Origin: CAZDVQ01 sp964508975
GTDB lineage: Bacteria; Bacteroidota; Bacteroidia; Chitinophagales; Saprospiraceae
Reading direction: 5' to 3'
Assembly: GCA_964508975.1 (NCBI GenBank)
Contig: CAZDVQ010000008.1
Location: forward strand, 1-64,000
DNA length: 64,000 nucleotides
Shown: piece after piece, positions 8,767 to 17,295 of the stretch
How the letters are laid out: each line of letters opens with the position of its first letter
Position numbering within the stretch: position 1 is the first letter of the stretch
Translations under genes and position numbers: made by a program
The notes under the pieces: model-generated
What the model was told of the DNA's origin: nothing
The model's database searches: none
Seen by the model: only the letters and a program-made list of their open reading frames with translations

Positions 8767-8896
8767 TAATTTGGGCGTGTCCCCTGCGCGCCCTCGCGTT
8801 GCTCGGGCGCGATGCGGGGCCGCTGTCCTCCGGGGTTCGCTAACGCTCCGTGCTTCGCACCGCGGCTTCGCCGCGCCCTCCGGCCAGCTCACGCAG
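8767..8896 (+). repeat. GC-rich hairpin element, copy C
   Basis: Head TTTGGGCGTGTCCCC, centre CGGGGTTCGCTAACGCTCC followed by GTGCTTCGCAC, a CGCGGCTTCGCCGCG hairpin, tail CCAGCTCACGCAG. It directly follows the PASTA gene in the same orientation. It represents the subtype whose centre reads GGGGTTCGCTAACGCTCCGTGC. Confidence 0.8.
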
Positions 8897-9000
8897 ATTA
8901 TTTTACGGGTTTACCCACCAAAACGCATTGGTTTTGCGTTATAGGTAATGGTAGCTAAAAAAGGCCCCATTACGTATCTCTTGATAGAATTTTGCACAAC

Positions 9001-10917
9001 ATGAAATTGAACAATATACTATTTTGCTGCCTGTTTTTACCCAGCTTGGCTTGGGCGCAACAATCGGAGCAATTGGCCCCATTGGAGTCAAACCCAACGC
9101 TGGAGCACTTGCGCAGCCGCGATGCCGTTCAACTCCGGGGTATCGTTTGCCCGGTACAAACCTTGAGTTTACCCTTTTTCGACGACTTTTCATACGAGTC
9201 GACTTACCCAAGTTGTAGCAAATGGCAAGATAACCAGGTGTACGTCAACAATCACTTGGCAGTACGCCCACCGTCTAAAGGTGTGGCCACCTTCGACGGT
9301 TTACGCCCCGATGGTAAACCTTGGCAAGCTGGCGTAACCACCTCCGGCAACCCTGCTGATACCTTGACCTCGCAGCAAATCAACTTGGCAGGCCAAAGCA
9401 CGGTTTACCTCTACTTCCAATATCAATCTTGTGGACTCGCTAACCGCCCCGAAGTAGAAGACTCCCTCGTGGTTGAACTCAAAGACTTGAACGGTAACTG
9501 GAACCGTGTTTTCACCATGAAAAGCCTTCAAGGCGGTTTATACATACCTGATACGGTGTTTTATCCCCGTACCATAACCATCAACCAATCGCAATACCTG
9601 CACAACGCCTTCCAGTTTAGGTTTAGGAGTTATGCCTCAACCAATGGTTTCCACGACCACTGGCATGTGGATTATGTGTACGTAAACAACACTCCTTTGG
9701 ATTTAGACCCGAACACTTCTCGGGCTATTTTCCAGGACGTAGCTCTAATTGACGAGCCGCTTGGCCCCTTGCGCAATTACACCACCATGCCGTTCAAACA
9801 ATTAAAAGGCTTTGCACAAGCCTCGTTTGATGACCGGGTGAAGTACCAAATGTATAACCATACCGCCACTACTCGAATCCCTCAATTGGCATTTGATATC
9901 CGCGAGTTGCGCAGCGCCAGCAACTTGCTGCCAAGCAGTAATGTATTGACCCCTGCTATTCCTGCGGGCTCTTATTTAGTCGCAGAACCGTCTACCAGTA
10001 GCATATTCCAAGCATCCTTCAATTATGCCGCAGTAGATGCTTCATCTGACTCTGTAGCCGTGCTTCGTACCACTTACAGCATCAATGAGCCTGGTCAAGT
10101 GGACCCAGTTTACTTTGGCAATGATACCGTAACCCGCACCACGGTGTTGGATGATTACTACGCTTACGATGATGGTACTGCCGAGGTAGTTTACTATGTG
10201 CAACAACAAGCAGAAGTAGCCGTAGGTTTTACAACTAATATTGCCGATACTTTACGCGGCGTGCACATGGCCCTGCCATTCTTCAGGGGCTACCTAGGCA
10301 ACAACGCCTACATCAACATGAAAGTATGGATGACGGACGTGAATAACCTCGTGTTGATTGACGAGCTCATTAAACCCGCCAATTACGACTATAACGACTA
10401 CCTCGATACCCTGAATTCATTTTGGACTTATGCCTTCAGCGAGCCCATCTTTGTACCTGCTGGAGCCCGTTTTTACGTAGGCTGGCAGAGTATCAACTTT
10501 ACCGACCCTGTGTATGTAGGTTTCGATAAAAACAGCACCTTGGGCAGCGCCAACACTATGGTTAAAATCAATAACCAATGGGCGCCAACCACTTTTTCGG
10601 GCTCCTTAATGATTCGCCCGATACTAGGTGATGCACCCGTGTACATTACTGCCACAGAACCTACAGCAGCCGTTAATGACGATTTGAAGGTTTACCCCAA
10701 CCCTACCTCTGGTGTTCTGCGGGTTGAACATCAATCTATCAACGCTATGACTTACGAGTTGTACGACTTGAACGGCAGGCCAATGCAAACTGGTACTGTT
10801 GAAGACAAAGTGGTTGATATGCGTGACTTGCCAGCTGGTGTGTACATGCTTCAATGCCGCGATGCACAAACTAGGGCAGCACTCACAGCTAAACGCGTTG
10901 TATTGATACCGCGATAG
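9001..10917 (+). CDS. Secreted protein with T9SS type A sorting domain
   Basis: A 638-aa exported protein of unknown function. The ATG at 9001 (MKLNNILF) gives a standard signal peptide ending LAWAQ; the frame also opens at a TTG 9 bp upstream, but the ATG is the better start. The body has beta-rich sequence, including LPFFDDFSYEST and a WQDNQVYVNNHLAVRPPS block that recurs in Bacteroidota surface proteins as an N-terminal jelly-roll-like region. The last about 80 residues (LKVYPNPTSGVLRVEHQS to KRVVLIPR) are a clear T9SS sorting domain. No catalytic motif was recognised. It is flanked by GC-rich repeats on both sides and has no obvious operon partner. Confidence 0.88.
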   Translation: MKLNNILFCCLFLPSLAWAQQSEQLAPLESNPTLEHLRSRDAVQLRGIVCPVQTLSLPFFDDFSYESTYPSCSKWQDNQVYVNNHLAVRPPSKGVATFDGLRPDGKPWQAGVTTSGNPADTLTSQQINLAGQSTVYLYFQYQSCGLANRPEVEDSLVVELKDLNGNWNRVFTMKSLQGGLYIPDTVFYPRTITINQSQYLHNAFQFRFRSYASTNGFHDHWHVDYVYVNNTPLDLDPNTSRAIFQDVALIDEPLGPLRNYTTMPFKQLKGFAQASFDDRVKYQMYNHTATTRIPQLAFDIRELRSASNLLPSSNVLTPAIPAGSYLVAEPSTSSIFQASFNYAAVDASSDSVAVLRTTYSINEPGQVDPVYFGNDTVTRTTVLDDYYAYDDGTAEVVYYVQQQAEVAVGFTTNIADTLRGVHMALPFFRGYLGNNAYINMKVWMTDVNNLVLIDELIKPANYDYNDYLDTLNSFWTYAFSEPIFVPAGARFYVGWQSINFTDPVYVGFDKNSTLGSANTMVKINNQWAPTTFSGSLMIRPILGDAPVYITATEPTAAVNDDLKVYPNPTSGVLRVEHQSINAMTYELYDLNGRPMQTGTVEDKVVDMRDLPAGVYMLQCRDAQTRAALTAKRVVLIPR

Positions 10918-11511
10918 TTTAATGAGCTATGAACGATGAGCGGTGGAAAAGCTGTTAACCTCGTCAGCATTGTGGGACTTGTGCGACATTAAGGACGTAC
11001 AAGCAATGTCTTTTGTTTAGTTTATGCTCTTCACAGCAACAGCGTCGCAGCAGGTCGCCCATGTCCTACATGGTTTATTGAGCGGCGTTACAGAATGATT
11101 GAGTTAGGGAAGGGCGATATTTTAAATAAGGTATTTTGCGCGCAACGCACCAGGCATGCATAAGCGAAGCGGTTTTGCGAAGCAAAAACAAATGTACTCA
11201 ATGTACATTTGTAGCGAGCGCACCATTTGCTCCTGCAAATGGCTCGTAGCCGCGTAGCGGCTGGTGCCGCAGGCACCGAGCGTTTAGCGAGCCCGGAGCA
11301 CGCCGACGGCGCGTAGCGCCGGGGTGCCAAATAAAATAAATATATATAGCACCTTGGGTTTAGCATAGGATTCAGGTCAATATTTCGCTGAGTTATGCCT
11401 AATAACTCATAACTAAAACCTAATACCTAGCCCCTAAACTTACGTACCGTTTTTGTGTTTTATATCAGGGCAATGTATTGCCTAAAAATTATCATTAAAC
11501 CATAAATTATC
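10918..11511. other. Gene-free interval upstream of the superoxide dismutase
   Basis: A 594-bp stretch with no credible gene. Position 10918-10947 has period-7 sequence (atgagctatgaacgatgagc), 11137-11340 is GC-rich copy D, and 11392-11425 again has period-7 sequence (aataactcataactaaaacc). The 90 bp before the dismutase ATG are AT-rich and probably hold its promoter, but no perfect TAnnTTTG box was found. Confidence 0.6.
11137..11340 (-). repeat. GC-rich hairpin element, copy D (expanded)
   Basis: Longest copy, about 204 bp. On the minus strand: a TTTGGCACCCCGGCGCTACGC-like head, GGCTCGCTAAACGCTCGGTGCC centre, a GCCGCTACGCGGC hairpin, then extra arms (CATTTGCAGGAGCAAATG, CAAATGTACATTGAGTACATTTG and TTTTGCTTCGCAAAA) before the tail. 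The added arms are all self-complementary, as if hairpins had been inserted as units. Confidence 0.75.
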
Positions 11512-12522
11512 ATGATTCGCACCATTTTGTACAGCATTTGCTGTTTTGTAGGTTTGGCTAATGTATCGGCCCAGCCTTTTGAGTTACCCAAGTTACCTTA
11601 TGCCTACAATGCCCTTGAACCGCATGTAGATGCCCAAACGATGGAGATTCACTATTCTAAGCACCACCAGGCCTACGTAAACAACTTGAACAAGGCCATC
11701 AAAGGCACTAAAGCAGAAAACCTGAGTATTGAGCTATTGTGTATGACCGCAGGCCGTAGGTCTGATGCTGTACGCAACAATGCAGGTGGTCATTACAACC
11801 ACACGCTGTTCTGGTCTATTCTATCGCCAAACCCCGACCAATCACCTGATGGGGATATGTTGGCTGCCATCAACAGGTCTTTTACCTCTTTGGATAGCTT
11901 GAAAACCTTGATGAACAACGCTGCTAGCACCCGTTTTGGTTCTGGCTGGGCTTGGTTATACCTTACCCCACAAAAAACATTGGCAGTATGCTCAACCCCT
12001 AACCAAGATAACCCATTGATGGACGTATCTAAAGAGCGCGGTATTCCAATTTTGGGCATCGACGTATGGGAACATGCTTACTACCTGAAATACCAGAACA
12101 AACGCGGGGATTATTTGAAAGGCATCTGGGCCGTGATCGACTGGGACGCCGTGGCCGCCAATTACAGCAAAGCCATGACCTCGCCCTTGTTAGTAGATAT
12201 TGAGTTGGACTCCTGGGCAGCCCTGAAAGATTTCCACATGGTAATGGCCCAAACCTTCCACCCTGCCGAGGAAAATAACCTGACACCTATCAAAGAGCGT
12301 TCTGCTGAGTTTTTGACCAAAGCCAAAGCGCTTAAAACCAGTCCTATCCCAGCATCTTTCAACACGCCGCAAGTACTCGGCGCTATCGATAACTTGATTA
12401 AAGGCGCTGAATCATTGAACAAAATGGTGCGCAAAGGGAAGAAAGACGAGCAGCTCAAGGCAAAATTGACTGAATTGCACGACTTGTTCCACACGGTACA
12501 AAAGATGTGTAACCACGATTAA
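11512..12522 (+). CDS. sod: Exported Mn-type superoxide dismutase with C-terminal helical extension
   Basis: A 336-aa protein. Residues 1-20 are a signal peptide, so it acts outside the cytoplasm; the enzyme converts superoxide to peroxide and oxygen. The dismutase domain (about 23-220) has metal ligands H47 (EIHYSKHH), H97 (GGHYNHTLFW), D184 and H188 (DVWEHAYY). GGH at 92-94 and NQDNPL at 164-169 are features of the Mn type rather than the Fe type. A segment of about 115 residues after position 221 is absent from ordinary dismutases: it is helical, contains HMVMAQTFHPAEENNL and ends LHDLFHTVQKMCNHD, with His and Glu spaced as in metal-binding bundles. The extension's role is unknown. The frame has no interruption, so this is a true fusion. 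Confidence 0.92.
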   Translation: MIRTILYSICCFVGLANVSAQPFELPKLPYAYNALEPHVDAQTMEIHYSKHHQAYVNNLNKAIKGTKAENLSIELLCMTAGRRSDAVRNNAGGHYNHTLFWSILSPNPDQSPDGDMLAAINRSFTSLDSLKTLMNNAASTRFGSGWAWLYLTPQKTLAVCSTPNQDNPLMDVSKERGIPILGIDVWEHAYYLKYQNKRGDYLKGIWAVIDWDAVAANYSKAMTSPLLVDIELDSWAALKDFHMVMAQTFHPAEENNLTPIKERSAEFLTKAKALKTSPIPASFNTPQVLGAIDNLIKGAESLNKMVRKGKKDEQLKAKLTELHDLFHTVQKMCNHD

Positions 12523-12540
12523 GGCATTGCCTGCACGATT

Positions 12541-12590
12541 GAGCCCCTTTGCATTGCTTTTTACGCCGTGTAAAGGGGCTTGTTTGTTTG
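12541..12590 (+). terminator. Probable terminator after the superoxide dismutase
   Basis: Stem AGCCCCTTT (12542-12550) pairs with AAAGGGGCT (about 12572-12580), followed by TGTTTGTTTG. The loop is long (about 21 nt). Position 20-70 bp after the stop fits a rho-independent terminator. Confidence 0.65.
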
Positions 12591-12626
12591 AATCATCATA
12601 AAAGAAATTGAAAACGATACAAAACC

Positions 12627-13019
12627 ATGAAATACACTATTCCCATAGCGATACTCCTCATGCTAAATTTGTATGCTTGCAAAACAAGTACAATCAAATT
12701 TGAAAATGATGATTACAAAAGTCGGATAGCGCTTAAATCGAAACGTAACGCTACGACCCATTTTGAAGGACATGTCCAAGAGCGGCATTCAGGTGAGGCA
12801 GTTCCATTTGTGGAGCTTGTAATGTATGGTGCAGATGGAATATCCAGGAGGGCGGTAACAGATGCAGCAGGTAATTTTACGATAAAGGATTTACCGTTGG
12901 GTGCTTGTCAACTCCGTACCAACATTGATGGCTATCAGGATATTAAATATGATTTTAATATTTTGGAGCATGCTTACCACAAGATAACTATAAAGCTCAA
13001 GATGATTGTCCCAGAGTAA
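12627..13019 (+). CDS. Small lipoprotein with carboxypeptidase regulatory-like domain
   Basis: A 130-aa predicted lipoprotein: a hydrophobic signal ends in the lipobox LYAC (Cys at about residue 18). The rest (about residues 45-125) is a transthyretin-like beta-sandwich of the carboxypeptidase D regulatory type, with FEGHVQERHSGEAVPFVELVMYG and AVTDAAGNFTIKDLPLGACQLR. This module is also common at the N-terminus of SusC/TonB-dependent receptors, but here it stands alone, too short to be a receptor. It is AT-richer than its neighbours and has no partner gene. Role unknown; likely a periplasmic or outer-membrane-anchored accessory. Confidence 0.85.
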   Translation: MKYTIPIAILLMLNLYACKTSTIKFENDDYKSRIALKSKRNATTHFEGHVQERHSGEAVPFVELVMYGADGISRRAVTDAAGNFTIKDLPLGACQLRTNIDGYQDIKYDFNILEHAYHKITIKLKMIVPE

Positions 13020-13046
13020 CCCGTAAGTTATCTTAATCTATTTGAA

Positions 13047-13076
13047 AAGAAGGTTCATCGTTCATTGTTCATCATT
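13047..13076. repeat. Period-7 low-complexity sequence flanking copy E
   Basis: gttcatcgttcattgttcatcatt is built from imperfect 7-bp units (GTTCATN). The complementary type, aactatgaatgatgaactatg, lies on the other side of copy E at 13247-13278, so the GC-rich element is bracketed by inverted low-complexity tracts. Confidence 0.55.
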
Positions 13077-13077
13077 A

Positions 13078-13189
13078 GCGCCGCTGCTTTGCAGCGGGCG
13101 CTATGCGTTAGTGGCCTGGAGGGCCGCGCCGTAGGCGCGGGTGCGCAGCACGGAGCGATTAGCGAACCCCGGAAGGGCACGACCCAAAC
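13078..13189 (-). repeat. GC-rich hairpin element, copy E
   Basis: On the minus strand: head TTTGGGTCGTGCCCTTCC, centre GGGGTTCGCTAATCGCTCC followed by GTGCTGCGCACC, a CGCGCCTACGGCGCG hairpin, tail CCACTAACGCATAGCGC, then a CCGCTGCAAAGCAGCGG palindrome. It lies beyond the terminator of the MMPL gene in that gene's orientation. Confidence 0.8.
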
Positions 13190-13225
13190 AAAAAGCGCCG
13201 CACATGAAATGTGCGGCGCTTTTGT
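13189..13225 (-). terminator. Terminator of the MMPL transporter gene
   Basis: A perfect stem AAAGCGCCGCACAT / ATGTGCGGCGCTTT with a 4-nt loop. On the minus strand it is followed by a T-run leading into copy E. It lies about 50 bp after the transporter's stop. Confidence 0.85.
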
Positions 13226-13275
13226 GTAGGGGAACGCCCAAATTTAACTATGAATGATGAACTATGAATGACGGG

Positions 13276-15561
13276 CTATGAATTCGTTTTCTGCTGTTCT
13301 TCCAAGAGTTCTTTTTTGTAGAAGAAGCGAATGAGCGGGGCGATCAGGTACAAGTCTGCCAGCAAGGCCGTGAACAGCGTGACGCTGATGAGCAAACCGA
13401 TGGTGATGCTTGGCGGGTGGGAGGAAAAGAGCAAGACCAAGAACCCGAAGAACAGGATGAGCGAGGTTAGAATCATGGCCTGGCCTGATTCCTTGAAGGT
13501 GGTTGAGATGGCTTGCTCTATACCCATACCGTCGTACCGGCAAATACGGTACTTGGATAGGAAATGTATGGTGTCATCGACCGCTATACCGAACACGATA
13601 GCGAAGATGATGGCCGTGCCGGCCTCCAGTTCAATGCCTAAAAAACCGAGTAAAGCACCGGATATGAATAAGGGTATCAGGTTAGGTATTATGGAAATCA
13701 GGAACATTTTCCAATTTTTGAAAATGATAGCCATGAGTAAGCAAATCAATGCGACAGCAATGCCTAGGCCCTGGAGTAGGCTGTCGCGTACGTACTGCGA
13801 GTTTTTGTCGACAATGACTCCCGTGCCTGTTTGGCGGATTTTCATGTGCGTACTGTCGATATTTTGCGCAATCCAACGATCTGTTTCCGTGATAATTTGT
13901 TGGATACTATCGCCACCGATATCGAGGATGCGGGCCGAGATCCGAGCGTTTTTGCCATCCTTGCTCACGAGCACGTTGCCCGCTTGCTCCTGGAATTTCT
14001 CGGCAAATACCTTGTACTTGTTGAATACCGCCGTGTCCTGTGGCATTTTGTAATTGAGCACATTATCGCCACCAAAGGCCCGGTTAATACTCTTGTAAAT
14101 GGTTGTTGTAGAGTTAACCGAGAGGATAGAAGGGTAGGAGCGAAGGTGCTGTTCGAGGCGGTCCATGTCTTGCAGGATGACAAAGTCATCGGCCTTGTAA
14201 TCGCCTTGTACCATGATGGCCAGTTCGAGTGGGCGGAAACCCGAGAACTTGTTCTCGAAGAAGCGGAAATCCTCTGTGACCTTAGAGCGCAAGGGTAGGG
14301 TATCGCCAATTTTGTAGTTGGTTGAAATCATGCTGATACCCCAGAGGCACAGGGCGATGAGCAGCGTGGTAGACGCGAATATCATACGGCCTTTTAAACG
14401 GGTGGCGGCTTCAATTTTCTGGAGGATTGGATCCCAGAACGAGCCACGGTCGCGCCATTTGATGATTTGCTCTGACTTGAACATGGTCAAGATCGCCGTG
14501 GTGAAGAAAATAACCGTGAGGTAAGCTATAATTACCCCAACACAAGCGCCAATACCGAAGGTACGGATAGGCGGAATCTTACTGGTCATCAAGGACAAAA
14601 AGCCAATGGCCGTGGTGAAAGAGGTCAGGAAGAGGGCTAGGCCAATCTCGCGCATGGTCTTTTTAAGTGCGGCTTGCCGATCGAGACCTGCCTTGAGCTC
14701 GTGTACATATTTGGTCATCAGGTGCACCACATCGGAGGTGCCCACGATGATCATGATAACGGGATAAAGCGCAGCGATGGCATCGAGTTGCTGGCCCCAA
14801 AGTGCCAAAAAGCCAACGAAGAGTATCATGCCCAGCAAGAGCGACGACAAGGAAACCAAAATGCCGCCCCAGCGCCTAAAAATAAGGAACATGATAAAGG
14901 CAACGAGAATAGCCGAAATGACACTCGATAGAATAAACTCGCGGGTGGAAATTTGAACAATTTCGGTCTGGAAGTTAACCCTACCCAACATGTGGTACTC
15001 CTCGAAGCCGTATTTTTCTAACTGCTTCCGTATGCCGGCGACGATGGCCTCGGCTTCACCTTGCTGCGGGTTATCGATGGTTTTAAGGAGCAATACCAGG
15101 GTGGTCGCCTTCTTGTCGATGAGGTTGTTCAGCATCCTTTCATCGTTCATGATGCGGATGCTATCGCTGGGGTATCGTTCCGGGTCGTCGATGTGGATGG
15201 CATCGATGGTGGTGAGCGAGTTGAAGAAAGGGATATAAATGGGGTACATGAAACGCGTCAGCGACATGCCCGAGACAAGGTGTGGTACTTCCCGGGGAAT
15301 ATTAACCGTGAGGGAATCAAAGCGCTGGAGGTAATCCTGCTTGAATACACCGTCCTTGCTGGGCACCGCGAGGAGCAAGAAGTTATCATCGGGCTCAAAC
15401 TTACGGCGGAAATCGAGGAAGAATTCCAGGTCGGGGTCGCCCTCGGGGAAAAAGCGTTCGAAGTCGAAGGTAAAGCTAAGCCGTGTAGCAGCTAGCCATA
15501 GGCTCAAAACGGTCAGGATGCCGAAGATGCCCAGGACTAAAAATCTAAATCGGGATGACAT
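13276..15561 (-). CDS. MMPL/RND-family transporter
   Basis: A 761-aa inner-membrane protein of the RND superfamily, MMPL type. It shows the twofold RND layout: TM1 at about residues 7-26, a periplasmic loop, a block of five or six helices (about 215-360, with GTSDVVHLMTKYVHELKAG), a second large loop, and a second helix block (about 590-755, with FGIAVDDTIHFLSKYR). The D and H residues in the DVVHL and DDTIHF helices correspond to the usual proton-relay region. Substrates of this family are often lipids or hydrophobic compounds; the cargo here is unknown. No adaptor or outer-membrane partner is adjacent. It has its own terminator at 13189-13225. Confidence 0.9.
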   Translation of the reverse strand: MSSRFRFLVLGIFGILTVLSLWLAATRLSFTFDFERFFPEGDPDLEFFLDFRRKFEPDDNFLLLAVPSKDGVFKQDYLQRFDSLTVNIPREVPHLVSGMSLTRFMYPIYIPFFNSLTTIDAIHIDDPERYPSDSIRIMNDERMLNNLIDKKATTLVLLLKTIDNPQQGEAEAIVAGIRKQLEKYGFEEYHMLGRVNFQTEIVQISTREFILSSVISAILVAFIMFLIFRRWGGILVSLSSLLLGMILFVGFLALWGQQLDAIAALYPVIMIIVGTSDVVHLMTKYVHELKAGLDRQAALKKTMREIGLALFLTSFTTAIGFLSLMTSKIPPIRTFGIGACVGVIIAYLTVIFFTTAILTMFKSEQIIKWRDRGSFWDPILQKIEAATRLKGRMIFASTTLLIALCLWGISMISTNYKIGDTLPLRSKVTEDFRFFENKFSGFRPLELAIMVQGDYKADDFVILQDMDRLEQHLRSYPSILSVNSTTTIYKSINRAFGGDNVLNYKMPQDTAVFNKYKVFAEKFQEQAGNVLVSKDGKNARISARILDIGGDSIQQIITETDRWIAQNIDSTHMKIRQTGTGVIVDKNSQYVRDSLLQGLGIAVALICLLMAIIFKNWKMFLISIIPNLIPLFISGALLGFLGIELEAGTAIIFAIVFGIAVDDTIHFLSKYRICRYDGMGIEQAISTTFKESGQAMILTSLILFFGFLVLLFSSHPPSITIGLLISVTLFTALLADLYLIAPLIRFFYKKELLEEQQKTNS

Positions 15562-15611
15562 GGGTAAAAATTTGATAAGGGAACAGCGCTTGGCCGAGAA
15601 TGTTTAACAGC

Positions 15612-15652
15612 ATAAAAAAAAGCCCCGTGGAGATTTCCAAGGGGCTTTTATA
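15612..15652 (-). terminator. Terminator of rpsP
   Basis: Stem AAAAGCCCC / GGGGCTTTT around 15617-15650 with a T8 run on the minus strand, about 20 bp after the rpsP stop. Confidence 0.9.
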
Positions 15653-15673
15653 GCAGGAGAATGTCGGTTAAGA

Positions 15674-16189
15674 CTATTCTTCGGTTGTAGTTTCTTCTGC
15701 TTCAGCTGTTGGTTCTTCGGCAGCTGCATCTTCAACAGGTGCTTCTTCAACAACTGGGGCTTCAACAACTTTCGGTGCTTTAGGCGTACCGAAAAGACGT
15801 TTTTGGAAGTCAGCAGCTTCTTTTTTAGTTACTTCGCGGCGTGCTTCGATTTTAGCTTCTTTAGCGTCGATCCACTCTTTGTAAAGGGTATCAACTTGTT
15901 CTTGGGTCAAAGAACCTTTACGAAGGCCACGCTCAAGGTGTTTGCGGAACATAACGCCTTTGAACTTAAGGATAGCGCGAACGGTATCGGTTGGTTGAGC
16001 ACCATTTTGCAACCAGTTGAACGCTGCGTCGCGGTCAAGTTCGATAGTTGCAGGCTTAGTCATCGGGTTATAAGTACCGATTTTTTCGATGAAACGACCA
16101 TCACGAGGTGAGCGAGCATCAGCTGCTACGATGTGGTAAAAAGGGCGTTGTTTGCGTCCGTGACGCTGAAGGCGTAATTTAACGGCCAT
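15674..16189 (-). CDS. rpsP: 30S ribosomal protein S16 with acidic C-terminal tail
   Basis: Ribosomal protein S16, a small-subunit assembly protein. Residues 1-80 are the conserved core, beginning MAVKLRLQRHGRKQRPFYHIVAADARSPRDG-like sequence, with FIEKIGTYNP. The next about 90 residues are a lysine- then glutamate/alanine-rich extension (EEAPVEDAAAEEPTAEAEETTTEE type), making 171 aa against about 80-90 in E. coli; extended S16 is common in Bacteroidota. rimM, trmD and rplS, frequent neighbours elsewhere, are absent here. A strong promoter (16260-16290) and a good terminator bracket it as a single-gene unit. Confidence 0.97.
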   Translation of the reverse strand: MAVKLRLQRHGRKQRPFYHIVAADARSPRDGRFIEKIGTYNPMTKPATIELDRDAAFNWLQNGAQPTDTVRAILKFKGVMFRKHLERGLRKGSLTQEQVDTLYKEWIDAKEAKIEARREVTKKEAADFQKRLFGTPKAPKVVEAPVVEEAPVEDAAAEEPTAEAEETTTEE

Positions 16190-16259
16190 TGCTAATTTTG
16201 GTTTATGATTTGAAAATTGCCTTATTTCCTTGTGAACAAGCGTAAGGCATTAGCGGGCA

Positions 16260-16290
16260 CAAAAGTACAACAATTATTGGAAATACCAAA
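16260..16290 (-). promoter_or_regulatory. Promoter of rpsP, near-perfect Bacteroidota consensus
   Basis: Minus strand: TTTG (16290-16287), a 19-bp spacer, then TACTTTTG (16267-16260). This fits the TTTG-N19/21-TAnnTTTG consensus exactly. It lies 70 bp upstream of the rpsP ATG, leaving a leader of about 65 nt. Confidence 0.85.
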
Positions 16291-16389
16291 TATTGGATAT
16301 ATTTTTTTGATTTCCCCACTGCTTCGTATTAGCAGGGTTTTGCAATACGCCGCTATCATTTTACCATTTCATCGTTTTTTTTATCTTTT

Positions 16390-16503
16390 TCTTTTTTGGG
16401 CGCCCCGCCGCTACGCGTCGTCGGTCCCTTTTGGGCTCCCTAAACGGTCGGTGCGCGTTGCGCACCCGCGCCTTTGGCGCGGCCCTCCAGGCACCTGGCG
16501 CTT
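16390..16503 (+). repeat. GC-rich hairpin element, copy F
   Basis: Head TTTTTTGGGCGCCCCGCC, centre GGCTCCCTAAACGGTCGG followed by GTGCGCGTTGCGCAC, a CGCGCCTTTGGCGCG hairpin, tail CACCTGGCGC. It lies between the rpsP promoter and the tRNA pair and is not directly behind a gene in its own orientation. Confidence 0.8.
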
Positions 16504-16594
16504 ATTTATCGTGCTTGGTTTGCGATGATTTGCATAAATAGCTCAAAGGGTATCCAAATATTACAAAATAGGCATATAACTCCAAGTACATAAA

Positions 16595-16629
16595 CAAAAA
16601 AAAGCAAGCTGATTCCTCAACTTGCTTTT
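16595..16629 (-). terminator. Terminator downstream of tRNA-Leu(UAA)
   Basis: AAAAGCAAG pairs with CTTGCTTTT around a 12-nt loop. On the minus strand the T8 run follows the stem, immediately beyond the tRNA 3' end. Confidence 0.8.
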
Positions 16630-16630
16630 G

Positions 16631-16714
16631 TACCCGGAGCGGGACTTGAACCCGCACGCTCGCAAAGAGCACAAGATTTTAAGTCTTGCGTGTCTACCAT
16701 TTCACCACCCGGGC
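16631..16714 (-). tRNA. tRNA-Leu (anticodon UAA)
   Basis: 84-nt class II tRNA. On the minus strand the acceptor GCCCGGG pairs with TCCGGGT (two G-U pairs), the anticodon loop in CAAGACTTAAAATCTTG gives TAA, there is a long variable arm, and the T-loop is GGGTTCAAGTCCC. CCA is not encoded. Confidence 0.95.
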
Positions 16715-16740
16715 GACAGCGTACTTGACGCATTGTACTC

Positions 16741-16772
16741 AAAAAAAAATGCCTTCAAAAGAAGGCATTTTT
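16741..16772 (-). terminator. Hairpin between the two tRNA genes
   Basis: ATGCCTTC-AAAA-GAAGGCAT with A9 on the left and T5 on the right. On the minus strand it follows tRNA-Gly and ends in T9, so it probably terminates tRNA-Gly separately from tRNA-Leu. Confidence 0.8.
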
Positions 16773-16778
16773 AATTTG

Positions 16779-16851
16779 AGCGAGAGACGAGACTCGAACC
16801 CGCGACCCTCACCTTGGCAAGGTGATGCTCTACCAACTGAGCTACTCTCGC
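16779..16851 (-). tRNA. tRNA-Gly (anticodon GCC)
   Basis: 73-nt tRNA on the minus strand. The acceptor GCGAGAG pairs perfectly with CTCTCGC, the D-arm is AGCTCAGTTGGTAGAGC, the anticodon stem-loop TCACC-TTGCCAA-GGTGA gives GCC, and the T-arm reads GCGGGTTCGAGTCTCGT. The discriminator is T and no CCA is encoded. Confidence 0.96.
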
Positions 16852-16999
16852 ATTGTTTGGCTATCCTCTGATTGCCTTAGCGGTTGCAAAAGTATAACGG
16901 GATTTAATTCTGTGCAAGCCTTTTTAGAACTTTTTTTCAACTTTTTTTTACGAAAATTTCTTTTCGCTTGAATGCCAATTACTTAGCGTTAAAAAATAA

Positions 17000-17278
17000 T
17001 TAAATAATTTCTTCCTCCGCCATGTCTTGTACAGGATATTTCTTGTGCCACATCTGTAAACTGGCTTCGCGCATGATTTTAAAAGCTTGCTTCACGCTTG
17101 AAAAGAAAGCTTCATCCAGCATTTCGCGAATGGCTTCATGGCCTTCGGGCAAATCTGTTTTACGGAATTTGAACGATTGCTCGTACAAGCCGTCTTCTAA
17201 TTTGAGGGTATACCTTTCGCCGTAAGCGAACAAGGTGATTTTATAAACAGGGTGGGGGATTTCGGCAATGACGCGCAT
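17000..17278 (-). CDS. Conserved-looking protein of unknown function (92 aa)
   Basis: Not recognised. The 92-aa protein has no signal or membrane segment. The first half (MRVIAEIPHPVYKITLFAYGERYTLKLEDG-like) looks like beta strands; the second half (LDEAFFSSVKQAFKIMREASLQMWHKKYP) is helical. It begins 17 bp after the ABC ATPase gene and is the last gene of the fur-family/ABC/unknown run, so it is probably co-transcribed. Its codon use resembles its neighbours, and the ATG at 17278 is the only reasonable start. Confidence 0.75.
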   Translation of the reverse strand: MRVIAEIPHPVYKITLFAYGERYTLKLEDGLYEQSFKFRKTDLPEGHEAIREMLDEAFFSSVKQAFKIMREASLQMWHKKYPVQDMAEEEII

Positions 17279-17295
17279 GGGGCTACTTTAGGGGT

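Noticed and set aside
8992..9000. TTG start for the T9SS protein at 9001
   Set aside because: It adds only three residues in front of a normal ATG-initiated signal peptide.
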